A stretch of DNA of 64,000 nt, from the NCBI RefSeq assembly GCF_018327705.1, contig NZ_BNEM01000002.1, positions 1,612,001 through 1,676,000 on the forward strand, read 5' to 3'. The position numbers were made by a program, and so were the translations under genes. The notes beneath the pieces are model-generated. The model had not been told where the DNA came from. It saw only the letters and a program-made list of their open reading frames with translations, and searched no databases. The DNA comes from Catellatospora sp. TT07R-123 (GTDB taxonomy: Bacteria; Actinomycetota; Actinomycetes; Mycobacteriales; Micromonosporaceae). Shown piece after piece: positions 11,603-20,972 of the stretch (within the stretch, counting starts at the first letter, position 1; each line of letters starts with the position of its first letter).

Positions 11603-11633
11603 TTGCGCCGACGGCCACCGGGCCGTGTAGTGT
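11603..11633 (+). promoter_or_regulatory. Promoter of the threonine leader transcript
   Basis: TTGCGC at 11603-11608 and TAGTGT at 11628-11633 form a -35/-10 pair with a 19-base spacer. The -10 ends seven bases before the leader ATG, so transcription should start at or next to that ATG and the leader would be translated without a ribosome site. Confidence 0.5.
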
Positions 11634-11640
11634 CCCTCGC

Positions 11641-11697
11641 ATGCAGATCCGATTCAGCACGACGACGCCGGGACACCCCGGCGTGACCGCGTGTTGA
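11641..11697 (+). CDS. Threonine leader peptide of the thrS attenuator
   Basis: An 18-codon open frame, ATG to TGA, encoding MQIRFSTTTPGHPGVTAC. Three consecutive ACG threonine codons at 11659-11667 are followed by a fourth Thr near the end. The gene downstream is a threonyl-tRNA synthetase homologue, so the content matches the amino acid that should be sensed. The Thr codons abut and partly overlap the first arm of a hairpin (11666-11683). It probably acts as a ribosome-stalling sensor of charged threonine tRNA rather than as a functional peptide. Confidence 0.72.
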   Translation: MQIRFSTTTPGHPGVTAC

Positions 11698-11756
11698 CCT
11701 GCTGACCCAAGTCATCCGTCGGCCCCGGGGCACCCGCCCCGGGGCCGACGCGTTTT
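11666..11756 (+). promoter_or_regulatory. Transcription attenuator with alternative hairpins
   Basis: Segment 1 (CGCCGGG, 11666-11672) can pair with segment 2 (CCCGGCG, 11677-11683). Segment 2 (CCCCGG, 11676-11681) can instead pair with CCGGGG at 11725-11730 in the 5' arm of the terminator. Segments 3 and 4 form the terminator at 11716-11750. This is the classical 1:2, 2:3, 3:4 arrangement: a ribosome stalled at the Thr codons would cover segment 1 and free segment 2 to block the terminator. Confidence 0.65.
11716..11754 (+). terminator. Intrinsic terminator of the thr leader
   Basis: A perfect 15-bp stem: CGTCGGCCCCGGGGC (11717-11731) pairs with GCCCCGGGGCCGACG (11736-11750) around the loop ACCC, followed by CGTTTT. 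It sits between the leader stop codon and the synthetase start at 11800. Confidence 0.85.
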
Positions 11757-11799
11757 CCCCGGACGTGTGCCCGCCGACGCGTACCCGAGGAGAGATCTC

Positions 11800-13041
11800 A
11801 TGTCCCAGGCACCTGCCGACCACCGCAAACTCGGCCGCGAGCTGGAGCTCTACCACTCCGATCCGCTGGTCGGCGCCGGGCTGCCGATCTGGCTGCCGAA
11901 TGGCGCGGCCGCCCGCCACGCCATCGAGTCCTACATCCGCGAGGCCGAGCGCCTGGCCGGATACCAGCACGTGTACTCCCCGCCCATGGCCAAACGGGAG
12001 ATGTACCGAAGGTCGGGGCACCTGGCGAAGTTCGGCGACGACATGTTCCCGGCCATGGCCGAGGAGGGGCAGCCCGAGTCCGAGGCGCTGATGCTGCGGC
12101 CGAGCCTGTGCCCGCACCACGCGATGGTGTTCGGCGCGCGCGGACGGTCCTACCGTGAGCTGCCGCTGCGCGTGGCCGAGCTGGGCGGGATGTACCGGGC
12201 CGAGCGGTCCGGCGTGGTCGGCGGCCTGGGCCGGGTACGGGCGATCTCGCTGAACGACGCGCACGTGTTCTGCGCCCTGGACCAGGTCGGCGACGAGGTC
12301 GCCGCGATCCTGGCGATGATCCTCGACGCGCACCGGGCGCTGGGGTTCGCCGCCGACTCGTTCCGGCTGTCGCTGCGCGGGCAGGGCCCGGCCTACCTGG
12401 GTTCGCCGGCCGACTGGGACCTGGCCGAGGACCTGCTGCGGCAGGCGCTGCTCAAGGCGGGGATCGCGTTCGCGGAGGTGCCGGGCGAGGCGGCGTTCTA
12501 CGGCCCGAAGATCGATATCCAGGTACGGGACCTCGCCGGGCGGGAGTGGTCGCTGTCGACCATCCAGGTGGACTTCGCCCAGCCGGAGCGCTTCGACCTG
12601 TCGTACGTGGACCGCGCCGGCGAGCGGGCCCGGCCGGTGATGGTGCACCGCAGCGTGGTGGGCAGCCTGGAGCGGCTGATGGCGCATCTGATCGAGGTGC
12701 ACCAGGGCGCGTTCCCGGCCTGGTATGCCCCGGTGCAGCTCGCGGTGGCGCCGGTCGGCCCGGCCCAGGACGCGGCGGCGCACGGGCTGCGCGAAGCGGC
12801 GATGCGGGCGGGGCTGCGGGTGGAGCTGCTGCTGGACGGGTCGCTGGGCAACCGGATCCGGCTGGCCGCACAGCGCAAGGTGCCGTACCTGGCGGTGCTG
12901 GGAGCGCGGGAGGTCGCGGCGGGTGAGGTGTCCCTGCGCCTGCGCGACGGCCGCGAGCTCCCCGCCCGCCCGGTCGCCGAGGCCCTGTCCCTGATCAACG
13001 CGGTCGTCGCCGCCCACTCCCCCGCCCTCCTCCCCGCCTGA
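11800..13041 (+). CDS. thrS: Truncated threonyl-tRNA synthetase homologue (no TGS or editing domain)
   Basis: Predicted to charge tRNA with threonine, or a paralogue of that enzyme. The 413 residues cover only the class II catalytic core and the anticodon-binding domain; housekeeping bacterial ThrRS is about 650 residues with N-terminal TGS and editing domains, both missing here. Motif 2 reads ELGGMYRAERSG and motif 3 HRSVVGSLERLMAHLIE; the zinc-site cysteine is in LRPSLCPHH and a histidine in DDAH-like NDAHVFC. The anticodon domain begins near FPAWYAPVQLAV. GAGGAGAG precedes the ATG. Expression is probably governed by the leader attenuator. It may be a starvation-induced or inhibitor-resistant second copy (inference). 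Confidence 0.88.
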   Translation: MSQAPADHRKLGRELELYHSDPLVGAGLPIWLPNGAAARHAIESYIREAERLAGYQHVYSPPMAKREMYRRSGHLAKFGDDMFPAMAEEGQPESEALMLRPSLCPHHAMVFGARGRSYRELPLRVAELGGMYRAERSGVVGGLGRVRAISLNDAHVFCALDQVGDEVAAILAMILDAHRALGFAADSFRLSLRGQGPAYLGSPADWDLAEDLLRQALLKAGIAFAEVPGEAAFYGPKIDIQVRDLAGREWSLSTIQVDFAQPERFDLSYVDRAGERARPVMVHRSVVGSLERLMAHLIEVHQGAFPAWYAPVQLAVAPVGPAQDAAAHGLREAAMRAGLRVELLLDGSLGNRIRLAAQRKVPYLAVLGAREVAAGEVSLRLRDGRELPARPVAEALSLINAVVAAHSPALLPA

Positions 13042-13108
13042 CCCCGCCGGATCGCCCCCGCCCCGCCCCGGGCCTTCGGCCTTCGGGCCTCGGCCCTCGG
13101 CCCTTGGC

Positions 13109-13169
13109 CAAGTTGCCGGGCAATCGGGCGTATACGCGGCCCGTATACGCCCGATTGCCCGGCAACTTG
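13109..13169. repeat. Dispersed palindrome, copy A (perfect)
   Basis: Two perfect 28-base arms (13109-13136 and 13142-13169) around the five-base centre CGGCC. The arms start CAAGTTGCCGGGCAATCGGG. Related copies are at 18678-18738 and 39565-39625. It lies between the convergent ends of thrS and the regulator gene at 13193, so it may also end transcription. The rest of this gap (13042-13192) is only GC-rich, low-complexity sequence. Confidence 0.85.
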
Positions 13170-13192
13170 CGAGGGGGGAGGAGGGAGAGGTC

Positions 13193-13522
13193 TCAGGCGG
13201 CGGCGGGCGGGGGGTCGGACAGTTCGACCTGGTGGATGAGCTGTTTGAGGTGGGCGATCTCGTCGCGCAGGGCGGTCTGGCCGGCCGCGGTGAGGGTGAC
13301 CCAGGTGCGGGGGCGCTTGCCCTCGTACCCCTTCTCGATCTCGATCAGCTCGGCCTTCTCCAGCACCGTCAGGTGCTGGCCCAGGTTGCCGGCGGTCAGC
13401 TTCAGCGTGTCGCGCAGGAACCCGAACTCCACCTGCCGGGCCTGGTGGGTGATGGCCAGGATGCCCAGCCGGACGCGCTGGTGGACCACGTCGTCCAGGC
13501 CGTTGGTGGGGTGGTCGGTCAT
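13193..13522 (-). CDS. Winged-helix transcriptional regulator
   Basis: A 109-residue DNA-binding protein of the short ArsR/MarR-like type (transcriptional regulator with a DUF4364-like single wHTH). The helix-turn-helix spans LTAGNLGQHLTVLEKAELIEIEKG, with the wing GKRPRTWVTLTAAGQTAL. Its ATG overlaps the stop codon of the upstream membrane-protein gene (TGATG), so the two are translationally coupled. This pairing of a small wHTH regulator with a multi-pass membrane protein of unknown role is common in actinobacteria; the regulator probably controls its own operon. Confidence 0.85.
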   Translation of the reverse strand: MTDHPTNGLDDVVHQRVRLGILAITHQARQVEFGFLRDTLKLTAGNLGQHLTVLEKAELIEIEKGYEGKRPRTWVTLTAAGQTALRDEIAHLKQLIHQVELSDPPPAAA

Positions 13523-14253
13523 CACGCCCGGGCCTCGGCGTTCGGCCGGAACAGGGCGAAGGCGGCGGCGCCCGCCAGCAGCAGCGCTGCCGGGACGAGC
13601 AGCTGCGGCAGGAAGAACCACCGCGAGGTGGCGTGGATGAACCGGCTGCCGATGATCACACCGACGGCCAGGAAGCCCAGGCTGTACGCCAGCAGCAACC
13701 GGTGGCGCTCGACCCACGCGAGCACCAGCAGCGCCAGCCCGATCACCGCCATGGGGCTGGTCAGCGCGTTGACGAGCCAGCCCGCCGGTCCGATCTCGAC
13801 CTCGCCGCGGTCGACGGCGAACACGTCGGCGGGAACGGGCAGCACCGGGTGGAACATCAGCCAGACCGACACGCCTGCCATCAGGACGGCGAGCACGACA
13901 CCGGCGGTGATGTACGGACGGATCGCGGTGCCCACGCCGCGCCGCCGCGACTGCCGTACGTAGAAGGCCGCGATCGCCGCGTAGGCGAGCACCAGCGCGA
14001 CAGTCCAGTAGGCGAGCACGGCCGGGTTGGGCGCGGGGCAGACCGTGTGGTCGGGCCGGGACTGGCAGCGGCCGAACACGTCGAGGTACGGGACGAACCG
14101 GTAGACGGGGATCGCGGCCAGGGTGACCACGGCGAAGACCAGCAGCGGGAACCAGGTGCCCCGCTGGGCGGCCCGGACCTGACGGGTCAGGTCGCGCACT
14201 GACGCGAGCAACTCTCGCGGGTTGTCCGCCTGGGGGACGGATTCGTTTGCCAT
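13522..14253 (-). CDS. Multi-pass membrane protein coupled to a regulator
   Basis: A 243-residue protein, not recognised by family. After a soluble N terminus (ELLASVRDLTRQVRAAQRGTW) there are about six hydrophobic helices: LLVFAVVTLAAIPVY, AVLAYWTVALVLAYAAIAAF, ITAGVVLAVLMAGVSVWLMF, LTSPMAVIGLALLVLAW, LAYSLGFLAVGVIIG and FLPQLLVPAALLLAGAAAF. Its 3' end overlaps the wHTH regulator start by one base. ATG at 14253; an ATGCA-N8-TGCAT inverted repeat covers this start region and could be the operator. Confidence 0.75.
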   Translation of the reverse strand: MANESVPQADNPRELLASVRDLTRQVRAAQRGTWFPLLVFAVVTLAAIPVYRFVPYLDVFGRCQSRPDHTVCPAPNPAVLAYWTVALVLAYAAIAAFYVRQSRRRGVGTAIRPYITAGVVLAVLMAGVSVWLMFHPVLPVPADVFAVDRGEVEIGPAGWLVNALTSPMAVIGLALLVLAWVERHRLLLAYSLGFLAVGVIIGSRFIHATSRWFFLPQLLVPAALLLAGAAAFALFRPNAEARA

Positions 14254-14269
14254 GCAGTTAGCTTTGCAT
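14252..14269. promoter_or_regulatory. Possible operator of the membrane-protein/wHTH operon
   Basis: ATGCA at 14252-14256 and TGCAT at 14265-14269 form a short inverted repeat at the start of the operon. It is a plausible site for the wHTH regulator. Weak evidence: five-base arms only. Confidence 0.3.
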
Positions 14270-14394
14270 TACAGACCAGTCGGCGCAAGAGACCATTTTG
14301 GGGTATGCGCAGAGTCTGGCTCGCGACCGTGCCCGCCCGGAACGTTGCTAGTTGTACTGAATGAACCGGACGTAACACTCGAAAGGTGCCTCAC

Positions 14395-14889
14395 ATGAAG
14401 CGTGTCGTCGTCTACGGGTGCGCGGTGTGGGCCGCCCTGGTGGCCATCTCGCTGATCCTGCTGCCCGCCGAGGGCAAGCACGAGGCGCTGTACGAGTCGA
14501 TCAAGCTGACCGTGCTGGTGGCGGCGGTGCTGGGCGCCACCATCCGGCACCTGTCCCACCGTCCGGCGATGACGCCCGTCGCGGCCGCGCTGGTGGGCGC
14601 CGCCTGGGCGGCGGTATGCGTCGCGCTGGACCTGGTGCTCTACCTCGCCGGAGCGTTCACCGTCGGGCTCGACGTCTACTTCACCGACGTGGCCTCGTCA
14701 TACCTGGTGATGCCGGTGATCACCACGCTGGCCATGACCTGGCTGGAGTTCCGTGCGGCAGCACCCGCCGCGCCCGAATCCGAGCCCGCCGTCGCACTGG
14801 AGCCCGCTGTCGTGTCGGCACCTGCCCCCGTCGGCGGCGGGCCGGGTCCGGAGGAGCCGAATCACTACATCCCGGTCGGGCACTGCTGA
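14395..14889 (+). CDS. Small integral membrane protein of unknown function
   Basis: A 164-residue protein with four predicted membrane helices (VVVYGCAVWAALVAISLILL, KLTVLVAAVLGATI, PVAAALVGAAWAAVCVALDLVLYLAG, SYLVMPVITTLAMTWLEF) and a Pro/Ala-rich cytoplasmic tail ending NHYIPVGHC. The layout resembles small DUF-type actinobacterial membrane proteins but I do not recognise the family. GAAAGG stands about nine bases before the ATG. Divergent from the wHTH operon, so the regulator at 13193 might also act here (inference). Confidence 0.7.
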   Translation: MKRVVVYGCAVWAALVAISLILLPAEGKHEALYESIKLTVLVAAVLGATIRHLSHRPAMTPVAAALVGAAWAAVCVALDLVLYLAGAFTVGLDVYFTDVASSYLVMPVITTLAMTWLEFRAAAPAAPESEPAVALEPAVVSAPAPVGGGPGPEEPNHYIPVGHC

Positions 14890-14978
14890 CCCACCCCTGG
14901 CGACCCACCCCCCTGACGACCGGCCCCCCTGACGACCCGCCCCCCGCAGCCGAGCCCGACGCTGGCGGGTCGTCCGAA

Positions 14979-15039
14979 GATCGCTGTTTGCGGTCAGAGG
15001 GTGTCCTCGGGCAGCGCCTTATGACCGCGGACAGCGATC
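14979..15039. repeat. Inverted repeat in a 418-base intergenic region
   Basis: GATCGCTGTTTGCGGTCA (14979-14996) and TGACCGCGGACAGCGATC (15022-15039) are inverted with two mismatches over 18 bases. They could form a transcription terminator for the membrane-protein gene. The rest of 14890-15263 is C-rich, then G-rich, with a short GTGACC-TG-GGTCAC palindrome at about 15210; no gene is visible. Confidence 0.6.
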
Positions 15040-15263
15040 ACCCCACCAAGATCGTCAGCTGCGGCCAGAGTCTGGGGCGGGGCGGCGCGAACCTCGGGTC
15101 AGCCGCAGTCGATCAGGGAGTTGTGCACACGACACGCCGTCGAACACGGCCATAGGTTCATGATCGACGCCTCGGGAGGGGGCGGGGCCGGGGGTGGTGG
15201 AGGGGTGGGAGTGACCTGGGTCACAGGGGGGAGGACGGGGGGAACAACGGGGGTGGTGGCGAA

Positions 15264-15284
15264 CTTGAGCCGAGCAGACTCAAG
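15264..15284 (+). promoter_or_regulatory. HAIR element (HspR binding site) upstream of lon
   Basis: CTTGAGC-N7-ACTCAAG at 15264-15284 differs by one base from the HAIR consensus CTTGAGT-N7-ACTCAAG. It lies 24 bases before the lon start codon. In Streptomyces HspR represses lon through such sites (established knowledge for that genus); the same control is inferred here. Confidence 0.82.
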
Positions 15285-15307
15285 TAGCGAATGGCAGGTG
15301 TCTGATA

Positions 15308-17644
<2,337 letters not shown>

Positions 17645-17657
17645 CCGGCGATACCGG

Positions 17658-17688
17658 AGGGGGCGTTCCGCTGCGGCGGGGCGCCCCT
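17658..17688 (+). terminator. Probable terminator between lon and the CMD gene
   Basis: AGGGGGCG (17658-17665) can pair with CGCCCCT (17682-17688). There is no long T-run. Both flanking genes end here, so it could serve both strands. Confidence 0.45.
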
Positions 17689-17703
17689 GTTCGCGTACGC
17701 GGG

Positions 17704-18138
17704 TCAGAGGGCCGGTTGCAGGTCGGTGCTGACGCCGATGCGGTTCCACAGGTTGATCGCGCCGATGGCCAGGATCAGGTCGGCCAGCTCCTTCTCGCTG
17801 AAGTGGGCGCGGGCGCCGTTCCACACCTCGTCGGACACGCCGTGCTCGGCGATGCGGGTCACCTCGTCGGTCAGCGCCAGCACCACCCGGTCGCGCTCGT
17901 CGAACGGGAACTCCCGCCACGCCGACACCCCGAGCACCCGGCGCACGTCCTCACCCGCCTTGAGCAGGTCCGTGCCGTGCTGGTCGACGCAGTAGCCGCA
18001 GCCGTTGACCATCGACGCGCGCAGCTTGACCAGGTTCAGCAGCCGGGAGTCCAGGTTCGCGTGCAGGTACCGCTCCAGCTCGAACAGGATCCGGTAGCCG
18101 TCCGGTGCGACCTTGCCCAGGTTCATCCGCTCGCTCAT
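17704..18138 (-). CDS. Carboxymuconolactone decarboxylase (AhpD-like) family protein
   Basis: A 144-residue all-helical protein of the CMD superfamily. The redox motif NGCGYCVDQH carries the CxxC and following His typical of AhpD-like peroxidase-reducing members, so a role in alkylhydroperoxide defence is more likely than a decarboxylase one. The start is the ATG at 18138, eight bases after GGAGG. Its upstream neighbour on the same strand is a cysteine-rich copper-binding-like protein about 60 bases away; together they suggest a metal or redox stress unit. Confidence 0.85.
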   Translation of the reverse strand: MSERMNLGKVAPDGYRILFELERYLHANLDSRLLNLVKLRASMVNGCGYCVDQHGTDLLKAGEDVRRVLGVSAWREFPFDERDRVVLALTDEVTRIAEHGVSDEVWNGARAHFSEKELADLILAIGAINLWNRIGVSTDLQPAL

Positions 18139-18201
18139 CGCCACCACCTCCGGTGCCCAGTCTCGCGGGCGCGCCCGGTGGCGCGGGCAGGAACGGGCAG
18201 G

Positions 18202-18603
18202 TCAGAGCAGGACCGGCTCGCGCAGCATCGCGGCGCAGGCGGCGGCGCACCGCTCGCAGGCGTCGACGGCGGCCTTGCAGTGGGCGTACCGGTCGGCGTT
18301 GAGGCGGGTCTCGTCGGCGCAGACCGCCGACACGACCGCGCACGCGTCCAGCACGGCCCGCACCAGTTCGGGGTGGTCGCCCCGGAACCGGTCCAGCACC
18401 TCGGCCGCGGTGGCGCACATGTCGGCGCAGTCGAGGTTCGTACGGATGCACCGGACCAGGTCGGCGACCTCGGGTTCGCCCAGGCAGGCGTCCGCGCAGG
18501 CGTTGCACGCCTCGGCGCAGGTGTTGCAGGCGCGCACGCAGGCGGCCCGCACGTCCTGGTTCAGGTCCTGCTCGTCGCGGTACATCGGCGTCATCGGCTG
18601 CAT
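18202..18603 (-). CDS. Cysteine-rich four-helix copper-storage-like protein (DUF326/Csp)
   Basis: A 133-residue soluble protein with 14 or so cysteines in helical CxxxC patterns (ACVRACNTCAEACNACADAC, CIRTNLDCADMC, CKAAVDACERCAAAC). This matches the DUF326 family, whose studied members (Csp) fold as four-helix bundles that hold many Cu(I) ions inside. No signal peptide is seen, so it would be the cytosolic type. ATG at 18603 is used; an ATG at 18594 is also possible. Likely role: copper buffering; binding is inferred from family. Confidence 0.85.
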   Translation of the reverse strand: MQPMTPMYRDEQDLNQDVRAACVRACNTCAEACNACADACLGEPEVADLVRCIRTNLDCADMCATAAEVLDRFRGDHPELVRAVLDACAVVSAVCADETRLNADRYAHCKAAVDACERCAAACAAMLREPVLL

Positions 18604-18677
18604 CTCTCGACCGCCTTCGCGTAGTCCTGAAGATCGATTCTACCCGCGCCGACGCATCCCCAGCCCCCAAGATCACG

Positions 18678-18738
18678 CAAGTTGCCGGGCAATCGGGCGA
18701 AAGAGCCGCCAAGATACGCCCGATTGCCCGGCAACTCG
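18678..18738. repeat. Dispersed palindrome, copy B
   Basis: Left arm 18678-18699 and right arm 18717-18738 share the GTTGCCGGGCAATCGGGCG core with copies A and C but have a 17-base centre. It lies between the copper-protein gene and the propeller gene at 18791. Confidence 0.82.
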
Positions 18739-18790
18739 GCGGACCACAAACGGCTTGGCCGCGGCTCGGCGGAGCTGGTTCGATGCCGAG

Positions 18791-19753
18791 GTGATCAGTG
18801 AGGTGGAGTGGCGGCACGACCTGCACCAGCGCGGCAGCCGGTGGACGCTGGGCGACGGCCGGCTGGTGGTCACGGCGCGGATCAGCCGCCTGGTGTGCCT
18901 CGATCCACACGACGGCACCGTCAACTGGGACGTCCCCGCCGGCACCTGGCCCTACGGGCTCGCGCACGGGCCGGGAAGCTGCCTGGTCCTGCCGCAGACG
19001 CCGTCGGACCTGATCTGCCTCGACGCCGTCCATGGCGCGGTCCGCTGGCGGGCCGGGCTCGCCCGGTACACCGGCCACCTGACCGTGACCACATCGGCCG
19101 TCCTGGTGGGCGGCTGGCGCGGCTACACCCCGATGACGGCGTTCGAGCCGGTCACAGGGGAACGACTGTGGCGGACCCCGGCCCCGGTGGCGGTCCAGGA
19201 GCCGTTCGCCTCCGGCGGCTCCGTGCTGGTCGCCGAGGCCGGCACCGGTCGGGTCCAGGCGGTCGATCCGCGTACCGGCGAGGCGGAGCTGGTGGGCGAG
19301 CTGCCGGAGCCGGTACGCGAGTACGACGCGGAACCGGTGTTCGTGCGGTTCGACGATGAACGGGTGCTGCTGTCCGGCCAGACCGCGCTGTGGGAGCTGC
19401 GACCTGCCGATGGCCGGTTTCGGCAGCTCAGTCAGGCTTTCTACGGCAGGCCGCCCGTGGTCGTCGGCGGGCAGATCTGGCTCCCGGACGGCCGTGACGC
19501 GCTCCTGCTCGACGGCGATGGGCGACCGTGCGCGCGGGTAACGCCGGCGGGCCGGTTCGCCGGTGCCGCCGCTGTCCGGGCCGGGCACGTCGTGGCCGAC
19601 TCCGAGGGGCACCTGACCCTGCTCACCCCCGAGGGGGGCCGACTGGGTCGCGTCAGGATCGACCGAAAGATCTTGGCGGTACGGAACCTGGACGCCGACC
19701 GGATCCTGGTCCTGGGCAAGGGGTCGGTGTCGGCGGTCCGAATCCGCGTCTGA
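18791..19753 (+). CDS. PQQ-like beta-propeller protein
   Basis: A 320-residue protein made of repeated four-strand blades, for example LVCLDPHDGTVNWDVPAG, LICLDAVHGAVRWRAG and TAFEPVTGERLWRTP, as in PQQ-type or WD-like propellers. There is no signal peptide or membrane helix, so it should be cytoplasmic, where such propellers usually act as binding scaffolds. The GTG at 18791 is the first start after the palindrome and has TTCGAT six bases before it; a GTG at 18803 is an alternative. Partner unknown. Confidence 0.72.
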   Translation: MISEVEWRHDLHQRGSRWTLGDGRLVVTARISRLVCLDPHDGTVNWDVPAGTWPYGLAHGPGSCLVLPQTPSDLICLDAVHGAVRWRAGLARYTGHLTVTTSAVLVGGWRGYTPMTAFEPVTGERLWRTPAPVAVQEPFASGGSVLVAEAGTGRVQAVDPRTGEAELVGELPEPVREYDAEPVFVRFDDERVLLSGQTALWELRPADGRFRQLSQAFYGRPPVVVGGQIWLPDGRDALLLDGDGRPCARVTPAGRFAGAAAVRAGHVVADSEGHLTLLTPEGGRLGRVRIDRKILAVRNLDADRILVLGKGSVSAVRIRV

Positions 19754-19802
19754 GCAGCCGATGGAGGCTGTCGGCAGGCCCTGTTCGCCGGACGGGACGA
19801 GG

Positions 19803-19835
19803 AGAACGGGCCGGACCTCGCGGTCCAGACCCGTT
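19803..19835. terminator. Bidirectional terminator hairpin
   Basis: GAACGGG (19803-19809) pairs with CCCGTTC (19829-19835), and GGACC pairs with GGTCC inside it. It lies between the convergent propeller and cold-shock genes. Confidence 0.6.
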
Positions 19836-19861
19836 CCCGTTCGAGTTCGATCAGTTGTGGA

Positions 19862-19881
19862 CGGCCGCCGTGCGGCGGCCG
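19862..19881 (-). terminator. Terminator-like hairpin after the cold shock gene
   Basis: CGGCCGCCG and CGGCGGCCG form a nine-base-pair stem with a TG centre, ten bases past the cold shock stop codon on the minus strand. Confidence 0.5.
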
Positions 19882-19891
19882 CCCACGGCCT

Positions 19892-20095
19892 TCAGAGCGG
19901 ACGTACGTTGGCCGCCTGCGGTCCCTTCTGACCCTGCGTCACCTCGAAGTCCACCTTTTGGCCCTCCTGGAGCTCGCGGTAGCCGCCGCCGGTGATCGCC
20001 GAGTAGTGGACGAACACGTCAGGTCCGCCACCGTCCTGCTCGATGAAGCCGAAGCCCTTTTCCGAGTTGAACCACTTCACAGTGCCTGTTGGCAT
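19892..20095 (-). CDS. Cold shock protein (CspA family)
   Basis: A 67-residue single cold-shock domain that binds single-stranded RNA and DNA. RNP1 reads KGFGFIEQ and RNP2 reads DVFVHYSAI; the start [16 protein letters not shown] is typical. The ATG at 20095 follows AAGGAG by about nine bases. The 5' region (20096-20264) is long for this window and may contain an untranslated RNA leader, as is common for csp genes, but no specific structure was identified. Confidence 0.95.
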   Translation of the reverse strand: MPTGTVKWFNSEKGFGFIEQDGGGPDVFVHYSAITGGGYRELQEGQKVDFEVTQGQKGPQAANVRPL

Positions 20096-20264
20096 GCCGT
20101 TCTTCTCCTTCAACGGTGTGGCGGTGTGCCTCTTGTCGCGGCGCGACCCCCGCCCCACGTGCAACTGACCCTAGCGCCCCGGGGCACGATTCGGCGGCGT
20201 TTTGTGTCGCGGAAGTCATGATCTGCCGTGAATCCGGGGTCGGAGCGGGCATGCTGTGGGGGTG

Positions 20265-20972
20265 ATGAGCCGAGCGGGAGTCGTCAACCTAGAACGTGAA
20301 CTGCGCATGTCCGGAGCCGACGGCCTGGACGGGCTGCGGTTGACCCCGGTGCCGCTGGTACCCGAGATACAGCTGTACACCGCCGTCGACTCGATCGTGT
20401 GGTGGGCCCGGATGGAGGCGGAGGTCGGGAGCAGCCTCGCGGCGCCGTACTGGGCGTCGGCGTGGGCGGGCGGCCAGGCGCTGGCCCGCTACCTGCTCGA
20501 CCATCCGCAGACGGTGGCCGGGCGCCGGGTGCTGGACCTGGCGTCGGGTTCGGGGCTGGCCGCGATCGCGGCGGCGCAGGCGGGGGCGATGCTGGCCGAG
20601 GCCAACGACATCGACCCGTACGCGATCACCGCCATCGCGCACAACGCCCGCGCCAACGGCGCGTCCGTCACCGCCCGCCTGGGCGATCTGCTCGACGGGC
20701 CCGCCGACGCCGACATCGTGCTGGCCGGCGATGTGCTCTACCAGTCGCAGGTCGCCGAGCGGATGCTCGCCTTCCTGCGCCGCGCCGCGGCCGACGGCGC
20801 GCAGGTGCTGCTCGGCGACCCCGACCGGGGGCATCTGCCCACCCACGGGCTGACCCTGCTGGCGGCCTACCCGGCCCCGGACGCGCAGGCGTTCGTCGAC
20901 GCCGAACTGGAGCAGATCTGCGTGTACCGGCTGGAGCCCGATCCGGGTTCGCAAGGCCGGGACCTGCGGTGA
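20265..20972 (+). CDS. Class I SAM-dependent methyltransferase (METTL20/PrmA-like)
   Basis: A 235-residue Rossmann-fold methyltransferase. The SAM site is VLDLASGSGLAAIAAAQAGA, with acidic motif ANDIDPYA and motif IV-like IVLAGDVLYQ. The N-terminal region with PEIQLYTAVDSIVWW and APYWASAWAGGQALARYLL fits the ETF-beta/nicotinamide methyltransferase-like group, which methylates protein lysines in studied members; the substrate here is unknown. ATG at 20265 is used (TGCTGT seven bases upstream). Its TGA overlaps the GTG of the DUF5996 gene, so they are co-translated. Confidence 0.8.
   Translation: MSRAGVVNLERELRMSGADGLDGLRLTPVPLVPEIQLYTAVDSIVWWARMEAEVGSSLAAPYWASAWAGGQALARYLLDHPQTVAGRRVLDLASGSGLAAIAAAQAGAMLAEANDIDPYAITAIAHNARANGASVTARLGDLLDGPADADIVLAGDVLYQSQVAERMLAFLRRAAADGAQVLLGDPDRGHLPTHGLTLLAAYPAPDAQAFVDAELEQICVYRLEPDPGSQGRDLR

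Noticed and set aside
20096-20264. Cold-shock RNA thermosensor in the csp 5' region
   Set aside because: The untranslated region is long but I could not identify a conserved structure by eye.
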